This document shows, one piece after another, positions 25,861 through 35,747 of a DNA stretch of 64,000 nt (the stretch's first letter is position 1; every line of letters starts with the position of its first letter). Position numbers and translations under genes: made by a program. The stretch comes from Halopseudomonas xinjiangensis. GTDB taxonomy: Bacteria > Pseudomonadota > Gammaproteobacteria > Pseudomonadales > Pseudomonadaceae. Where the stretch lies: NCBI RefSeq assembly GCF_900104945.1, contig NZ_LT629736.1, positions 2,232,001 to 2,296,000 on the forward strand, read 5' to 3'. The notes beneath the pieces were generated by a model. That model was not told the origin of the DNA. It saw only the letters and a program-made list of their open reading frames with translations, and did no database searches.

Positions 25861-26925
25861 ATGGATTCGTTAACGCAGGCGGTTCTGGGAGCTTCGGTTC
25901 AAGGCGCGGTGCTAGGCCGGTTCCAGGGGCGAAAGGCGCTGGTGTATGGCGCCCTGCTTGGCACTCTCCCGGACATGGACGTCCTCATCGATTTCGGCGA
26001 TGCCGTCGCCGACATGACCTACCATCGCGGCTTCAGCCATTCGGTCTTCGTGCTGAGCACGCTGGCGGTGTTGCTCACCTGGCTTACCCGGCGTCTGTTT
26101 CCGGATCCTCGATACAGTACCGGACGCCTGTTCGCCTGCATCGCGCTGGTACTACTGACACACGTGACGCTGGATGCTTTCACCACCTACGGCACTCAGC
26201 TGTTCTGGCCGTTACCGACGCCACCCGTGGCGATCTCAAGCATTTTCATTATCGATCCGCTGTATACCGTACCGCTGTTGATTGCCGTCATTGCCGGTCT
26301 GATCATCGGTCTCGGCCGGTTCGGCTTGCGCTGGCAATACGGTGCGTTGGCGGTGAGCACCCTTTACCTGCTGAGCACGCTTGCCGGAAAACACATGGCT
26401 GAACAGCGCCTCGATCAGGCCTTGGAACAGGCCGGTATCGAAGCCGACCAGACCTTCAGTTCGCCGACGCCTTTCAACACACTCCTATGGCGTGTGGTCG
26501 CAATCGATGACGATGACTATTACGAGGGACTGGTTAGCTGGCTGGATCAGACTCCACCGGATCTGGAGCGCTTCCCACGTAATGCTGCGACTGGGCAGGC
26601 GGCGCTTGAAGGTTCGCCGCAACACGACCGCCTGCGCTGGTTTACCCAGGAGGTTCTGCGGTACGACTTCGTCGACGGACATTGGGTGGTGACCGATCTG
26701 CGTCTGGGCATGACTGGCTATCACCCATTTCGCTTCGCACTGGCCACACAGACCGCACACGGTGGCACTGACCTCATCAGCCATACCGAGCACTGGCCGG
26801 TACCTGAAGCAGACTACTCGCGGCTCAACGATCTATGGCGCCGGGCGATCGATCCGGATTACCAGCTTTCGCTTGCCGATCTAGCGGCAGACATGAACCG
26901 CGAGGCTGGTCAAAAACCGCTGTGA
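25861..26925 (+). CDS. Membrane-bound metal-dependent hydrolase, DUF457/YdjM-like
   Basis: 354 residues. The N-terminus (MDSLTQAVLGASVQGAVLG, GALLGTLPDMDVL) and the His-rich motif TYHRGFSHSVFVL are signatures of the YdjM/YfhO-like putative metal-dependent hydrolases, with several membrane segments (about 80-110, 125-150, 165-190). The C-terminal 150 residues form a soluble domain (WRVVAIDDDDYYEGLVSWLD) typical of longer members. Substrate unknown. GGAGA precedes the ATG. No LexA box is seen upstream, unlike E. coli ydjM. Confidence 0.85.
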   Translation: MDSLTQAVLGASVQGAVLGRFQGRKALVYGALLGTLPDMDVLIDFGDAVADMTYHRGFSHSVFVLSTLAVLLTWLTRRLFPDPRYSTGRLFACIALVLLTHVTLDAFTTYGTQLFWPLPTPPVAISSIFIIDPLYTVPLLIAVIAGLIIGLGRFGLRWQYGALAVSTLYLLSTLAGKHMAEQRLDQALEQAGIEADQTFSSPTPFNTLLWRVVAIDDDDYYEGLVSWLDQTPPDLERFPRNAATGQAALEGSPQHDRLRWFTQEVLRYDFVDGHWVVTDLRLGMTGYHPFRFALATQTAHGGTDLISHTEHWPVPEADYSRLNDLWRRAIDPDYQLSLADLAADMNREAGQKPL

Positions 26926-26988
26926 CGGGGGCGCACTCAAGGCTGCGCTCTGCAATAATGGGCGCAACTTAAGCGAGGCGTACCGACA

Positions 26989-28215
26989 ATGCCCGGCGAC
27001 ACGGCCCAGCACACCGCAACCCCCTCTCGCGCCATGGCCATGTCGGCGGCGCTGATGGCGATATTCACGACCATCTTTGCCAGCAATCTACCCACTCCGC
27101 TTTATTCCGTATGGCAGGCTCGCTGGGGATTCTCCTCGGCGGCATTGACCGGCGTATTCTCGATATACGTGCTGGGCGTGGTTAGCACGCTGCTGACGCT
27201 CGGCGCGCTATCGGACAAGCTAGGCCGACGGCAGATGATGGTGCCAGGATTGCTGTTCATTCTTGCCGGCGGCGTGGCCTTCCTGCTCGCAGACGGCATT
27301 GTCGGCCTGGGTGTGGCGCGGGTGTTGACCGGCGTCGGTACCGGGATCGTCACTGGCGCGGCGTCTGCCGCCCTGGTGGAACTAGAACCGAATGGCAACT
27401 GGACCCGCGCGGCGACGCTGTCAGCACTTTTCTTCACGCTGGGTGCGTTTGCCGGGCCTACGGTCAGCTCATTAGCGCTGCGCTTCGGGCCGGGCGCCGA
27501 TATCTGGCCCTTCTTCGTGGTCATTCTGCTCAGTGCAGGCTCGATCATGCTCATGCTGACCGCGCCCTGGCCAGCCGGCGTTGGCCAGCGCATGGAGGGC
27601 TTCAGTCTGCGCGCCTGGCGACCGACAACGGTCAAGGTCCCACGCGAACTGCTCGGCGCGTTCATCTTCTGCGCCGCAGCGATCTGCCTGGCGTGGTCGA
27701 CTGGAAGTCTTTACGCCTCGCTCGGACCCTCGCTTGCGCGCTATCTGGTCGGTATCGACGATCGGGCGATCGCCGGTCTGTTCGCTGCAGCCTGGCAGTT
27801 GGCTGCCGGAATGACGCAATTCGCCTGCCAGCGCCAGCCGGTCAACCGGTTACTGATCGCCGGGCCCAGCATGCTGATTTTCGGCCTGATGGCGATGGCC
27901 GGTGCGGTACTGACCAGCTCGCCCTGGCTGTTCGCGCTCGCCACGCTGGGCACCGCGGTCGGCGCCGGATGCACAGGTGTCGTAGCGGTAGCGTCGATCA
28001 GCAATGTCGCGCCGCCCGGAGAACGTGGCAGCATCATCTCCGCGTTTTATCTGATGGCGTACCTGACCATGGCCACGGTTGTGCTGAGCGTAGGCTTCGT
28101 CAGCGATCAGTTGGGCTTCGGAACGACCGTGCTGGGTTTCACCGTGCTCATCTCGATTGCGGCCGCGAGCTTGATGGCGGTAGCCATCCACAGCAAGCGT
28201 GCCTGGATCTGGTAG
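26989..28215 (+). CDS. MFS transporter
   Basis: 408 residues with about 12 hydrophobic segments. The MFS signature between TM2 and TM3 is GALSDKLGRRQMMVPGLLFI, and TM4 shows ARVLTGVGTGIVTGA. The fold suggests a proton-coupled exporter of small molecules. The substrate cannot be told. It is 63 bases after the DUF457 gene and its stop is adjacent to the convergent azlD stop. Confidence 0.9.
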   Translation: MPGDTAQHTATPSRAMAMSAALMAIFTTIFASNLPTPLYSVWQARWGFSSAALTGVFSIYVLGVVSTLLTLGALSDKLGRRQMMVPGLLFILAGGVAFLLADGIVGLGVARVLTGVGTGIVTGAASAALVELEPNGNWTRAATLSALFFTLGAFAGPTVSSLALRFGPGADIWPFFVVILLSAGSIMLMLTAPWPAGVGQRMEGFSLRAWRPTTVKVPRELLGAFIFCAAAICLAWSTGSLYASLGPSLARYLVGIDDRAIAGLFAAAWQLAAGMTQFACQRQPVNRLLIAGPSMLIFGLMAMAGAVLTSSPWLFALATLGTAVGAGCTGVVAVASISNVAPPGERGSIISAFYLMAYLTMATVVLSVGFVSDQLGFGTTVLGFTVLISIAAASLMAVAIHSKRAWIW

Positions 28216-28542
28216 TCATCCGCGCAACCAGCGCCACAGGAAGAAAAACGCCATGCCGCCTGCGATGGTAGCCAGCAGATTTCGCCATTTGGCGGCAATC
28301 GCTATGGCTACCAGGCCGCCCATCAGGTACGCGTTGTCCAACGAGAGTTGCAGCGTGTGCCCGTCGGGCATGAACATCGCCGGGATGATGATCGCGGTCA
28401 ATACCGCCACCGGCACGTAGGTCAGTGCCTGGCTGAGCCAGGGATTGAAGCGTACCCGGTGGCCGACCGCGAACAACCCGTAGCGAATGGCGAAAGTAAT
28501 CAGCGCCATACCCGTTACAAGCACCCATTCATATCCGCTCAT
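28216..28542 (-). CDS. azlD: AzlD-family branched-chain amino acid export subunit
   Basis: 108 residues, four hydrophobic helices, as usual for the family ([60 protein letters not shown]). It partners AzlC in export of branched-chain amino acids or analogues across the inner membrane. I start at the ATG at 28542, preceded by AGGGGG; it overlaps the end of azlC by 14 bases, so the two are translationally linked. Confidence 0.9.
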   Translation of the reverse strand: MSGYEWVLVTGMALITFAIRYGLFAVGHRVRFNPWLSQALTYVPVAVLTAIIIPAMFMPDGHTLQLSLDNAYLMGGLVAIAIAAKWRNLLATIAGGMAFFFLWRWLRG

Positions 28543-29263
28543 CTGGCGCCCCCTGCGCATCAGTGGCGCTGCCCGCTAGCTTCGCAGCCAACATTCCCGC
28601 TACCACGCCCGACAACGCCGCCAACATCAGTCCGAGCTTGTACGGCAAACCGTGGCCGGCGAGCGCCACCGCGCCGGCGACAAGGGCGGCGACGAGCATC
28701 GGCCGGGTTCGCAGCGCTGGTACCACTATGCCGATAAAGGTGGCGACCATGGCGAAGTCCAGACCCCAGTCCGCCATGCCCGGCAGCGCATGCCCCAACA
28801 AAACTCCAATCAAGGTACAGGCGACCCAGTTGCTGTACATCGCCAGACAGGATCCGAGGAAGTACCAGTGCCGATGCTGCTCGGCTGCGGGATGAAGTAT
28901 GAATTGCCGGTGCACGACCGCGAAGGTCTCGTCAGTGAGCCAGAAGGCCAAGGGCACGCGCCAGCGCTGCGGTAGATGGCGCACATAAGGCAGCAGGCTT
29001 GCGCTGTAGAGCATGTGCCGCAGGTTGACGATCAGCGTAGTGAGAAAGATCACCACCAGGCCGGTGCCCGACGCGATCAGGCCGATGGCGATGAACTGCG
29101 CCGAGCCGGCGAAAACCAGCGCCGACATCGCCAGGGTGGCCGCGACCGACAGCCCGGACGAAGTCGCCAGCGTGCCGAAAATGATGCCGAACGGCAGCGC
29201 ACCGACCAGCATCGGCAAAGTATCGCGTGCGCCTGAAAGGCTCTGACTGAGGCGGGAAGACAT
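28529..29263 (-). CDS. azlC: AzlC-family branched-chain amino acid exporter, large subunit
   Basis: 244 residues with about 5-7 membrane helices. [51 protein letters not shown] and [15 protein letters not shown] are characteristic of AzlC. With AzlD it forms a two-component exporter of leucine/valine-type amino acids. It runs before azlD in a two-gene unit; no adjacent regulator is seen. Confidence 0.92.
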   Translation of the reverse strand: MSSRLSQSLSGARDTLPMLVGALPFGIIFGTLATSSGLSVAATLAMSALVFAGSAQFIAIGLIASGTGLVVIFLTTLIVNLRHMLYSASLLPYVRHLPQRWRVPLAFWLTDETFAVVHRQFILHPAAEQHRHWYFLGSCLAMYSNWVACTLIGVLLGHALPGMADWGLDFAMVATFIGIVVPALRTRPMLVAALVAGAVALAGHGLPYKLGLMLAALSGVVAGMLAAKLAGSATDAQGAPDERI

Positions 29264-29343
29264 GACGTTCTGACCTGAAAAGGGCCGATCACGCTAACAG
29301 CCGTGGGTTTATCCGGGCAAGATACAGTTACCGCGTAACAGCG

Positions 29344-32300
29344 CTAATGAAGCGTGACGTAGCGGCTGATCAACGCGCGCAAAGCAGCCGGCTTGAGCGG
29401 TTTGGAAAGGTAGTCCAGCCCGGCCAGGCGAATCCGAGTGATCAGTTCGCTCCGGCCATCGGCGCTGATGACGACGCCCGGCAGGTCATGGCCCTGTTGC
29501 TCACGCAGCCATTGCATCAATTCAGTCCCCGTATCGCCACCATCGAGGTGATAGTCGACCAGCACCAACTGCGGACGGAAGCCCTGTTCCAGCAGCCTGG
29601 CTACATCGCTGCGATCACGTGCGGTCGCGACATGGCATTGCCAGCGGCCGAGCAGGCTGTTCATGCCGGTAAGGATGTTGGGTTCGTTGTCGATACAGAG
29701 AATCTGCGCGCCGGCCAGAGCGGGAACCGCCTGCGCGGCAGCCTTTGTCGCCGGTCGCTGCGCGTACTGCGCGACCGGCAGCGTGACGCTGAAAACCGAG
29801 CCGCGGCCAGGCCAGGACCGCACCTGCAATTCATGGCCCAACACGCGGCACAGTCCATCGGCGATCGCCAGCCCGAGACCCAGCCCCTTCTCCGCTTGGG
29901 TGCGATGACTGTCCAGACGCTGAAACTCCTCGAAAATGACCTGCAGCTTGTCCCGAGGAATTCCGGGGCCTTGGTCCCACACCTCGATACGCACCCGGTT
30001 GTCGACGCGCCGCACGCCCAGCAGCACTTTGGAGCGCCCGGCGTAGCGAAACGCGTTGGTGAGGAAGTTCTGCAGAATTCGTCGCAGCAGGCGCATATCG
30101 CTGCGTACCCGCATACGCGAGCCGTGAACGCGCAGATCGACTTTCTGCTCCCCGGCCAGCGCGCCGAACTCCACCCGCAGCGGCTCGAACAGTTCCTCGA
30201 GCGGGAAGTCACTCCATTCCGGCTTGATGCGGCCGGCTTCCAGGCGCGAGATATCCAGCAGGTCTGAAATCAGGTCTTCGGCTGATCGCAGCGAGGTGTC
30301 GAGATGCTGCACCAGCTCTTCGGCTTCCGGCGGCAGGTTCGGCTGATGTGACAGAGAAGCTGAAAACAGCCGCGCGGCGTTCAGCGGTTGCATCAGGTCA
30401 TGGCTGACCGCCGTGAGAAAGCGACTCTTGGACTGCGCCGTACGCTCGGTTTGCGCCTGTGCCCGCAACAGCGCCTGGTTCAGTTCAGACAGCTCGTGGG
30501 TACGCTCGGCAACGCGCTGCTCGAGACTCTCGTTGGATTCCTTGAGTGCCTGCTCGGCCTCACGGAATGCGGTGATGTCGGTGAAGCTCATGACGAAACC
30601 GCCGCCCGGCATCGGATTACCGATGATCTCGATGACGCGTCCGTTGGGGAACAACCGCTCGGAGCGATGGGCGGTGCCCTGCTTCATCCAGCCGATGCGC
30701 TTGTTGACGTGGGATTGCGGGTCGCCCGGTCCGCAGAGCCCGCGCTGAGCATTGCAAAGAATGATATCGGCCACCGGACGGCCGATAGCGATGAGACCAT
30801 CCGGATACTCGAACATGTCGAGGTAACGCCGGTTCCAGGCCACCAGACGCAGTTCCTTGTCGACCACACTGATGCCCTGGGTGATGTTTTCAATGGCACC
30901 CTGGAGCAGCCCGCGGTTGAACTGCAAAACCTCTGACGCCTCGTCGACGATACGCACGACATCGTCGAACTGCATATCGCGCCCTTCAATGGCTGCTTTC
31001 ACCACCACACGTGCCGAAGAGGCTCCCAGCACCCCCGCCAGCAGGCGCTCGGTGTGGCTGATCCAGCCGGTGTTGGCAACCTGGGTATTGGAGAACGTAG
31101 CGCCTTGGACCTCGGCGTAGCGGTGAAACGAGGATTGGGCGCGTTCCTCACCAACGAAACGTGAAGCCAGCGTCAGGAGGTCTTCGACCATCACTCGCAG
31201 GAGTGCCCGGCTCGGACCGTCTGTGGCATGTTGCCCGTCGTGGCTGACGAAGCGGCCCGCCTGCCAGTGTTCCAGTACCCGGGTGCGGCTCCCCTGCGAT
31301 ACCAGCACGAATACCCCCGCGTTACAGGCCAGCGCAATCAGACTGCCGAGGGTGATCGGGTCGACCGGCAATCCGAACGAAGTCGAATGCAGGGCCTGGA
31401 TGCCCGGCCACCCATACAGATTCCAGCCCATGCCGTTACCGATCAGCGGCAGAATCAACAGGTACACCCACAGGGTAATCCCGATGCCAAGCCCGGCGAA
31501 CACCCCGGTTCGATTCGCCTGCTTCCAGAACAAGGCGCCGAACATCGCCGGCGCCAACTGCGCAATCGCAGCGAACGCCAACTGACCGATATTGGCCAGG
31601 CTACCAGCCGAGCCGATAAGCCGATACACCACATAAGCCAGCAACAGAATGACCAGGATGCTGGTGCGGCGCACATTCAGCAGCCAACCGCGGAACTCTT
31701 CATAGGAACGCTCGGGGCGGTTCTTGCTGCGCAACAACAGAGGCAGCACAACATCGTTGGAGACCATGGTGCTAAGCGCGATGGCCGCGACGATGACCAT
31801 GCCCGTGGCTGCCGATGCGCCACCAATGAAGGCCAGCAGCGCCAGGATCGGATGGCCTTCAAGCAACGGAATGCTGATGACGTAGGAATCGGCGCTAGTG
31901 GCCGGACCCAGCGTCATCTGCCCGGCGAGACTGATAGGGATGACGAACAGGCCGGCCAGGATCAGGTAGGCAGGAAATACCCAGCGGGCCAGGCGCAGAT
32001 CTCCCGGCTCGTTGTTCTCGACCACCGTCACCTGGAACTGGCGCGGCAGGCAGAGGAACGCGAGCACGGCGATGAACGTCTGGAACAACAGGCTGGTCAG
32101 GTGCGTTTGCCGCTGCCAGTAGTCGGCCAGCTCCGAGCTGGTTCTGGCCCGCTCGATCAGATCAGCGAAGCCGCCGAACAGGCCGAAGGTAACGAAAGCG
32201 CCGACGGCCAGAAACGCCAGCAGTTTGACCAGCGACTCGAAGGCGATCGCCAGCATCATGCCGCGGTGGTGCTCGGTGGCATCCAGGCTGCGCGTGCCAA

Positions 32301-32856
32301 ACAGAATGGTAAACAGCGCCAGCACCAGCGTAACGATGAGCGCGGTGTCTTCCGCTCCGCTGGCCTGGTCGGCGGGGAACCCATGCGCGACGCTCGGCGC
32401 GCTGAGCAGGCTGTAGCCCAGAACGATGCCCTTGAGCTGCAAAGCGATGTAGGGCAGCACGCTGACCAGACACAACAGGGTGACGGCAACCGCGAGGGCT
32501 TGCGATTTGCCATAGCGCGAGGCGATGAAATCGGCGATCGAAGTGATGTTTTCCTGCTTGCTGATGGCGATCATGCGTGCGTACAGCCGCCAGCCGAACA
32601 GAAACAGGATTACCGGGCCCAGGTAGATCGGCAAAAAACCCCACAGCTGTCCCGAGGCCATTCCCACGGCGCCGAAGAACGTCCAGCTGGTACACCATAC
32701 GGCCAACGAGAGGCTGTAGATCCAGACCCGCAGACGCGGATTGAACTCAGTCGTTCGGCGATCGCCCCAGAAGGCGATGGCGAACAGGACTGCCATGTAA
32801 AGAATGAAGACACTGGCGACCAGGCCGCCGGAAAGGGTCATGTTCAGCCCGAGCAT
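29344..32856 (-). CDS. SSS-type hybrid sensor kinase (CrbS/MxtR type)
   Basis: 1170 residues. The N-terminal 500 residues are a sodium/solute symporter-like module with about 13 helices (YSLSLAVWCTSWTFFGAVGM, KQENITSIADFIASRYGKSQ). Then come a helical linker, a PAS domain (GAIENITQGISVVDKELRLV), a coiled coil, HisKA with His819 in TAVSHDLMQPLNAARLFS, HATPase (DQGPGIPRDKLQ, GLGLGLAIADGL) and a receiver with Asp1101 in VLVDYHLDGGDTG. This is the architecture of CrbS/MxtR, which controls acetate utilisation (acs) through CrbR/ErdR. A regulator of that type lies two genes upstream on the same strand. No strong RBS is seen at either possible ATG. Confidence 0.9.
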   Translation of the reverse strand: MLGLNMTLSGGLVASVFILYMAVLFAIAFWGDRRTTEFNPRLRVWIYSLSLAVWCTSWTFFGAVGMASGQLWGFLPIYLGPVILFLFGWRLYARMIAISKQENITSIADFIASRYGKSQALAVAVTLLCLVSVLPYIALQLKGIVLGYSLLSAPSVAHGFPADQASGAEDTALIVTLVLALFTILFGTRSLDATEHHRGMMLAIAFESLVKLLAFLAVGAFVTFGLFGGFADLIERARTSSELADYWQRQTHLTSLLFQTFIAVLAFLCLPRQFQVTVVENNEPGDLRLARWVFPAYLILAGLFVIPISLAGQMTLGPATSADSYVISIPLLEGHPILALLAFIGGASAATGMVIVAAIALSTMVSNDVVLPLLLRSKNRPERSYEEFRGWLLNVRRTSILVILLLAYVVYRLIGSAGSLANIGQLAFAAIAQLAPAMFGALFWKQANRTGVFAGLGIGITLWVYLLILPLIGNGMGWNLYGWPGIQALHSTSFGLPVDPITLGSLIALACNAGVFVLVSQGSRTRVLEHWQAGRFVSHDGQHATDGPSRALLRVMVEDLLTLASRFVGEERAQSSFHRYAEVQGATFSNTQVANTGWISHTERLLAGVLGASSARVVVKAAIEGRDMQFDDVVRIVDEASEVLQFNRGLLQGAIENITQGISVVDKELRLVAWNRRYLDMFEYPDGLIAIGRPVADIILCNAQRGLCGPGDPQSHVNKRIGWMKQGTAHRSERLFPNGRVIEIIGNPMPGGGFVMSFTDITAFREAEQALKESNESLEQRVAERTHELSELNQALLRAQAQTERTAQSKSRFLTAVSHDLMQPLNAARLFSASLSHQPNLPPEAEELVQHLDTSLRSAEDLISDLLDISRLEAGRIKPEWSDFPLEELFEPLRVEFGALAGEQKVDLRVHGSRMRVRSDMRLLRRILQNFLTNAFRYAGRSKVLLGVRRVDNRVRIEVWDQGPGIPRDKLQVIFEEFQRLDSHRTQAEKGLGLGLAIADGLCRVLGHELQVRSWPGRGSVFSVTLPVAQYAQRPATKAAAQAVPALAGAQILCIDNEPNILTGMNSLLGRWQCHVATARDRSDVARLLEQGFRPQLVLVDYHLDGGDTGTELMQWLREQQGHDLPGVVISADGRSELITRIRLAGLDYLSKPLKPAALRALISRYVTLH

Positions 32857-32930
32857 CCAGAATTAAAGCGCCAGTCTGGCAAACGCCGGCGCGCTTGCCC
32901 AGCCAGCTGCGCTAAGACCTAAGTCGAACA

Positions 32931-33332
32931 TCAGCCGACCAGCACCAGGCCCCAGACCACGGCGATGATGATCAGGCTGATCATTTGCGCAGCGCTTCCC
33001 ATGTCCTTGGACGCCTTGGACAGCGGGTGACGCTCGAGGGAGATTCGATCGATGGCCGCCTCGATGGCGGAATTGAGCAATTCGACAACCAGTGAAAACA
33101 ACACGCAAGCAACCAGCAGCGCCCTTTCCAACCGGGTGATCGGCATAACGAAGGTCAACGGAACCAATAGCATGGCAAGCCACACCAGCTGCCGGAAGGC
33201 TGCTTCACCACGGTAGGCCACCAACAGGCCATCGAAGGAATAACCCATGGCGCGCCAGATTCGGCGTACTCCGGTTACGCCCTTGTGAGGGTTTTCCATC
33301 GAATCGACTCGCTCGGCCGGTTGCTTGATCAA
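32931..33332 (-). CDS. dgkA: Diacylglycerol kinase, prokaryotic DgkA
   Basis: 133 residues with three membrane helices. EAAFRQLVWLAMLL and VVELLNSAIEAAIDRISLE contain the conserved Glu and Asn of the DgkA active site. It phosphorylates diacylglycerol released during membrane-derived glycan synthesis, at the inner membrane. The ATG overlaps the stop of the upstream regulator by four bases (ATGA), supporting this start; a second ATG at 33299 is possible. dgkA beside this regulator is also the order I recall in P. aeruginosa. Confidence 0.93.
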   Translation of the reverse strand: MIKQPAERVDSMENPHKGVTGVRRIWRAMGYSFDGLLVAYRGEAAFRQLVWLAMLLVPLTFVMPITRLERALLVACVLFSLVVELLNSAIEAAIDRISLERHPLSKASKDMGSAAQMISLIIIAVVWGLVLVG

Positions 33333-33985
33333 TGCACCGCCCTCGCCAGCTCCATATGCTGCAGGGCAAGCGCTGCTTGCGTACGCGTGCGCACCCCCAG
33401 CTTGCGGAAGATCGCGGTCACGTGAGCTTTGACAGTGGCCTCGGACACGCTCAGCTCATAGGCGATCTGCTTGTTCAGCAGACCATCGCAGACCATCGTC
33501 AGTACGCGGAACTGCTGCGGCGTGAGGCTGGCGAGTTGCGCGCTGATTTCCTGTTCGTCATCCGAGAGCGGGCCTGCTTCGTCGGCCTCGCTCGGCCAGC
33601 TGACGCCGCCTTCGAGCACCTCGCGCACCGCTTGCTGAATGCCTTCCAGCGATGAGGACTTGGGAATGAATCCGCTGGCGCCGAAATCGCGGGCCCGCTT
33701 GAAAACCGCGGCCTCTTCCAGGGCTGAAATCACTACCACCGGAATGTGTGGATACTGTCCGCGGATCAGTACCAGCCCCGAAAAGCCGTAAGCACCCGGC
33801 ATATTCAGATCCAGTAGCACGAGATCCCAATCGCTGCGCTGATCGAGCAGCCCTTGCAGCTCGCTGATGCTGCCGGCCTCGGTCAACACCATGGTGGCGT
33901 CCAGCCCGGCGCTCAGGGCCTGGCGCAGAGCGCTGCGAAACAACGGATGATCGTCCGCGATCAAAATGTCATAGGTCTGGCCCAT
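33329..33985 (-). CDS. LuxR/NarL-type response regulator (ErdR/CrbR type)
   Basis: 218 residues. Receiver domain: DILIADDHPLFRSALRQALS, acceptor Asp59 in LVLLDLNMPGAYGFSG, and Lys in SGFIPKSSSLEGI. C-terminal LuxR helix-turn-helix: LTPQQFRVLTMVCDGLLNKQ, IAYELSVSEATVKAHVTAIF. Together with the SSS kinase 0.5 kb away it probably forms a CrbS-CrbR (MxtR-ErdR) system activating acetyl-CoA synthetase and related genes; this is inference from architecture and gene order. I start at 33985, where the receiver begins properly; the upstream open frame is not conserved-looking. Confidence 0.92.
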   Translation of the reverse strand: MGQTYDILIADDHPLFRSALRQALSAGLDATMVLTEAGSISELQGLLDQRSDWDLVLLDLNMPGAYGFSGLVLIRGQYPHIPVVVISALEEAAVFKRARDFGASGFIPKSSSLEGIQQAVREVLEGGVSWPSEADEAGPLSDDEQEISAQLASLTPQQFRVLTMVCDGLLNKQIAYELSVSEATVKAHVTAIFRKLGVRTRTQAALALQHMELARAVH

Positions 33986-34191
33986 GCCTTGTTTCCCGAC
34001 TCGAATGTTATTGTTATGAGACAAACTGGTGTTTCGGGTAGAGCCTGAGAAGCGTGCCATCCACGGCCCGTTACGTCAATTTACTTCGCCGCCACGCGAA
34101 GCCTCGCCGCCACATTTCGTGCATCACTGTATCTGTTTCGCAGCGCCACCATTGCGCATAATGCGCGGCTGCCTTCCAAGCCGGACCAGTC

Positions 34192-35121
34192 ATGAACCTG
34201 CGAGCTTACCGCGCTGACGCGCTGATGATCCTCACCGCCCTGATCTGGGGTAGCACCTTCATCGCCCAGACACTGGGCATGGAGCACATCGGACCCTTTC
34301 TCTATACCGGGCTGCGCTTCACTCTGGGTGCTTTGACCGTACTGCCGCTGGTGCTGCTGGTTCGACCCAAGGACAAGGCAAGGCACTCGGGGTTCAGCTG
34401 GCCGATGCTTGGCGGAAGCCTCGTTCTGGGCCTGGTATTGACGCTGGGCATCAACCTGCAGCAGATCGGACTGATGTTCACCAGCGTGACCAATTCCGGT
34501 TTCATCACGGGCTTGTACGTGATTCTGGTCCCGGTAATGGGTTTGCTGATTGGCATGCGCACCGGCTCCGGTACCTGGCTCGGCGCTCTGCTGGCTCTGG
34601 TGGGGATGCTGCTGCTCAGCGTGAACGAGCATTACCGCGTGGCCTCCGGAGACTGGCTGCAGCTTCTGGGTGCCTGTTGCTGGGCCGTTCACGTGTTGCT
34701 GGTCGGAGCGCTGGCCAGTCGTTACGACGCCATTCGTGTGGCCTTTGTGCAGTTCGTGGTATGTGCGGCCATCAGCCTGATCCTGGCGTTGGCACTTGAG
34801 GAAGTGCGCTGGGAGGCAATTCACCTTGCGCTGCCTGCTGTACTGTATGGCGGGTTGCTCGCGGTCGGTGTCGGTTTCACGCTACAGGTCGTGGCGCAGA
34901 AAGATGCCATCACTTCCCACGCTGCGGTTATCCTGAGCCTGGAAGCCGTGTTCGCCGCGCTGTTTGCCTGGGCTATTCTCGACGAAACGGTCAGTCTGCG
35001 TGGTTTGCTCGGCTGTGCATTGATGCTGACGGGAATGCTGGTGGCCCAACTGGTACCGCTGTACGTTGAAAAGCGCCGCGGCATCGTCCCGGTTCAACAG
35101 GAACCGGCAGGACATCACTGA
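34192..35121 (+). CDS. EamA/DMT-family transporter
   Basis: 309 residues with ten predicted helices arranged as two EamA repeats. LILTALIWGSTFIAQTLGME-like start (LMILTALIWGSTFIAQTLGM), FTSVTNSGFITGLYVILVPV, and in the second half SHAAVILSLEAVFAALFAWA, followed by LDETVSLRGLLGCALMLTGM, are the classic DMT signatures. These move small metabolites or amino acids, usually outward; substrate unknown. Divergent from the ErdR-type regulator. Confidence 0.92.
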   Translation: MNLRAYRADALMILTALIWGSTFIAQTLGMEHIGPFLYTGLRFTLGALTVLPLVLLVRPKDKARHSGFSWPMLGGSLVLGLVLTLGINLQQIGLMFTSVTNSGFITGLYVILVPVMGLLIGMRTGSGTWLGALLALVGMLLLSVNEHYRVASGDWLQLLGACCWAVHVLLVGALASRYDAIRVAFVQFVVCAAISLILALALEEVRWEAIHLALPAVLYGGLLAVGVGFTLQVVAQKDAITSHAAVILSLEAVFAALFAWAILDETVSLRGLLGCALMLTGMLVAQLVPLYVEKRRGIVPVQQEPAGHH

Positions 35122-35210
35122 GCGAGTGAAGCCAATCTACCAGGCGAACCACGGGCCAGCGGCGTAGTCTGACGATCAGTACATCGAACACTGTCAACTT
35201 GGAGATTTTC

Positions 35211-35609
35211 ATGCGCTTTCCGGTCCTGGTCCTCGCCCTGCTGCTCGCCCTCCCCGCGTCGGCGGCTTCACTGCGCGATCTGCAACTCGAAGAGACCCTG
35301 CAAGAAGTCGCCGAGCAGAACAACCAGGACCGGCCTCGTCGCATGAACGAACACATCGTCGATGAAGGACTGACCGTAAGCGGTACCGAACTGATCAACT
35401 TCCTCTCGGTGCAGCCTGACTATGCCGAACAGATCCAGGGCGAACCGCTGGTAGTGCGCACCCAGCTACAGGCCAGCGTCTGTCGCGATCAACGCCTGCG
35501 TCGGCTGATGGATATGGGCGCTACGCTCACCTATCACTTCGTACTAAGCGGGAGCACGCAACCTGTGCTGACGCAAAGCTTCATAGCCGATCATTGCCAG
35601 CAGCTCTGA
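35211..35609 (+). CDS. Small exported protein, PA3611-like
   Basis: 132 residues with a clean signal peptide (MRFPVLVLALLLALPASAAS), so it is periplasmic or secreted. The mature part is about 113 residues (LQEVAEQNNQDRPRRMNEHI, FLSVQPDYAEQIQGEPLVVR) with two Cys (SVCRDQ and DHCQQL) that may form a disulphide. It resembles the small secreted protein PA3611, which lies in the same neighbourhood in P. aeruginosa as I recall. Function unknown. GGAG six bases before the ATG fixes the start; an upstream TTG is unlikely. Confidence 0.75.
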   Translation: MRFPVLVLALLLALPASAASLRDLQLEETLQEVAEQNNQDRPRRMNEHIVDEGLTVSGTELINFLSVQPDYAEQIQGEPLVVRTQLQASVCRDQRLRRLMDMGATLTYHFVLSGSTQPVLTQSFIADHCQQL

Positions 35610-35747
35610 ACGCATCGTTGACCCAGGCACCCGATGCGTTAAAGCCAGGCAGCACCGGCTGCCCATCACCCTGCAACCCCCCTCGAAAAAACTCCCATGG
35701 CGTGCCACATCAGCCTGACACCTCATGTTTGGCAATAGGAGCTACCG

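Noticed and set aside
31228-32922. 564-codon open frame on the plus strand
   Set aside because: Antisense to the SSS-type kinase; rich in Gln/His/Arg with no recognisable domain.
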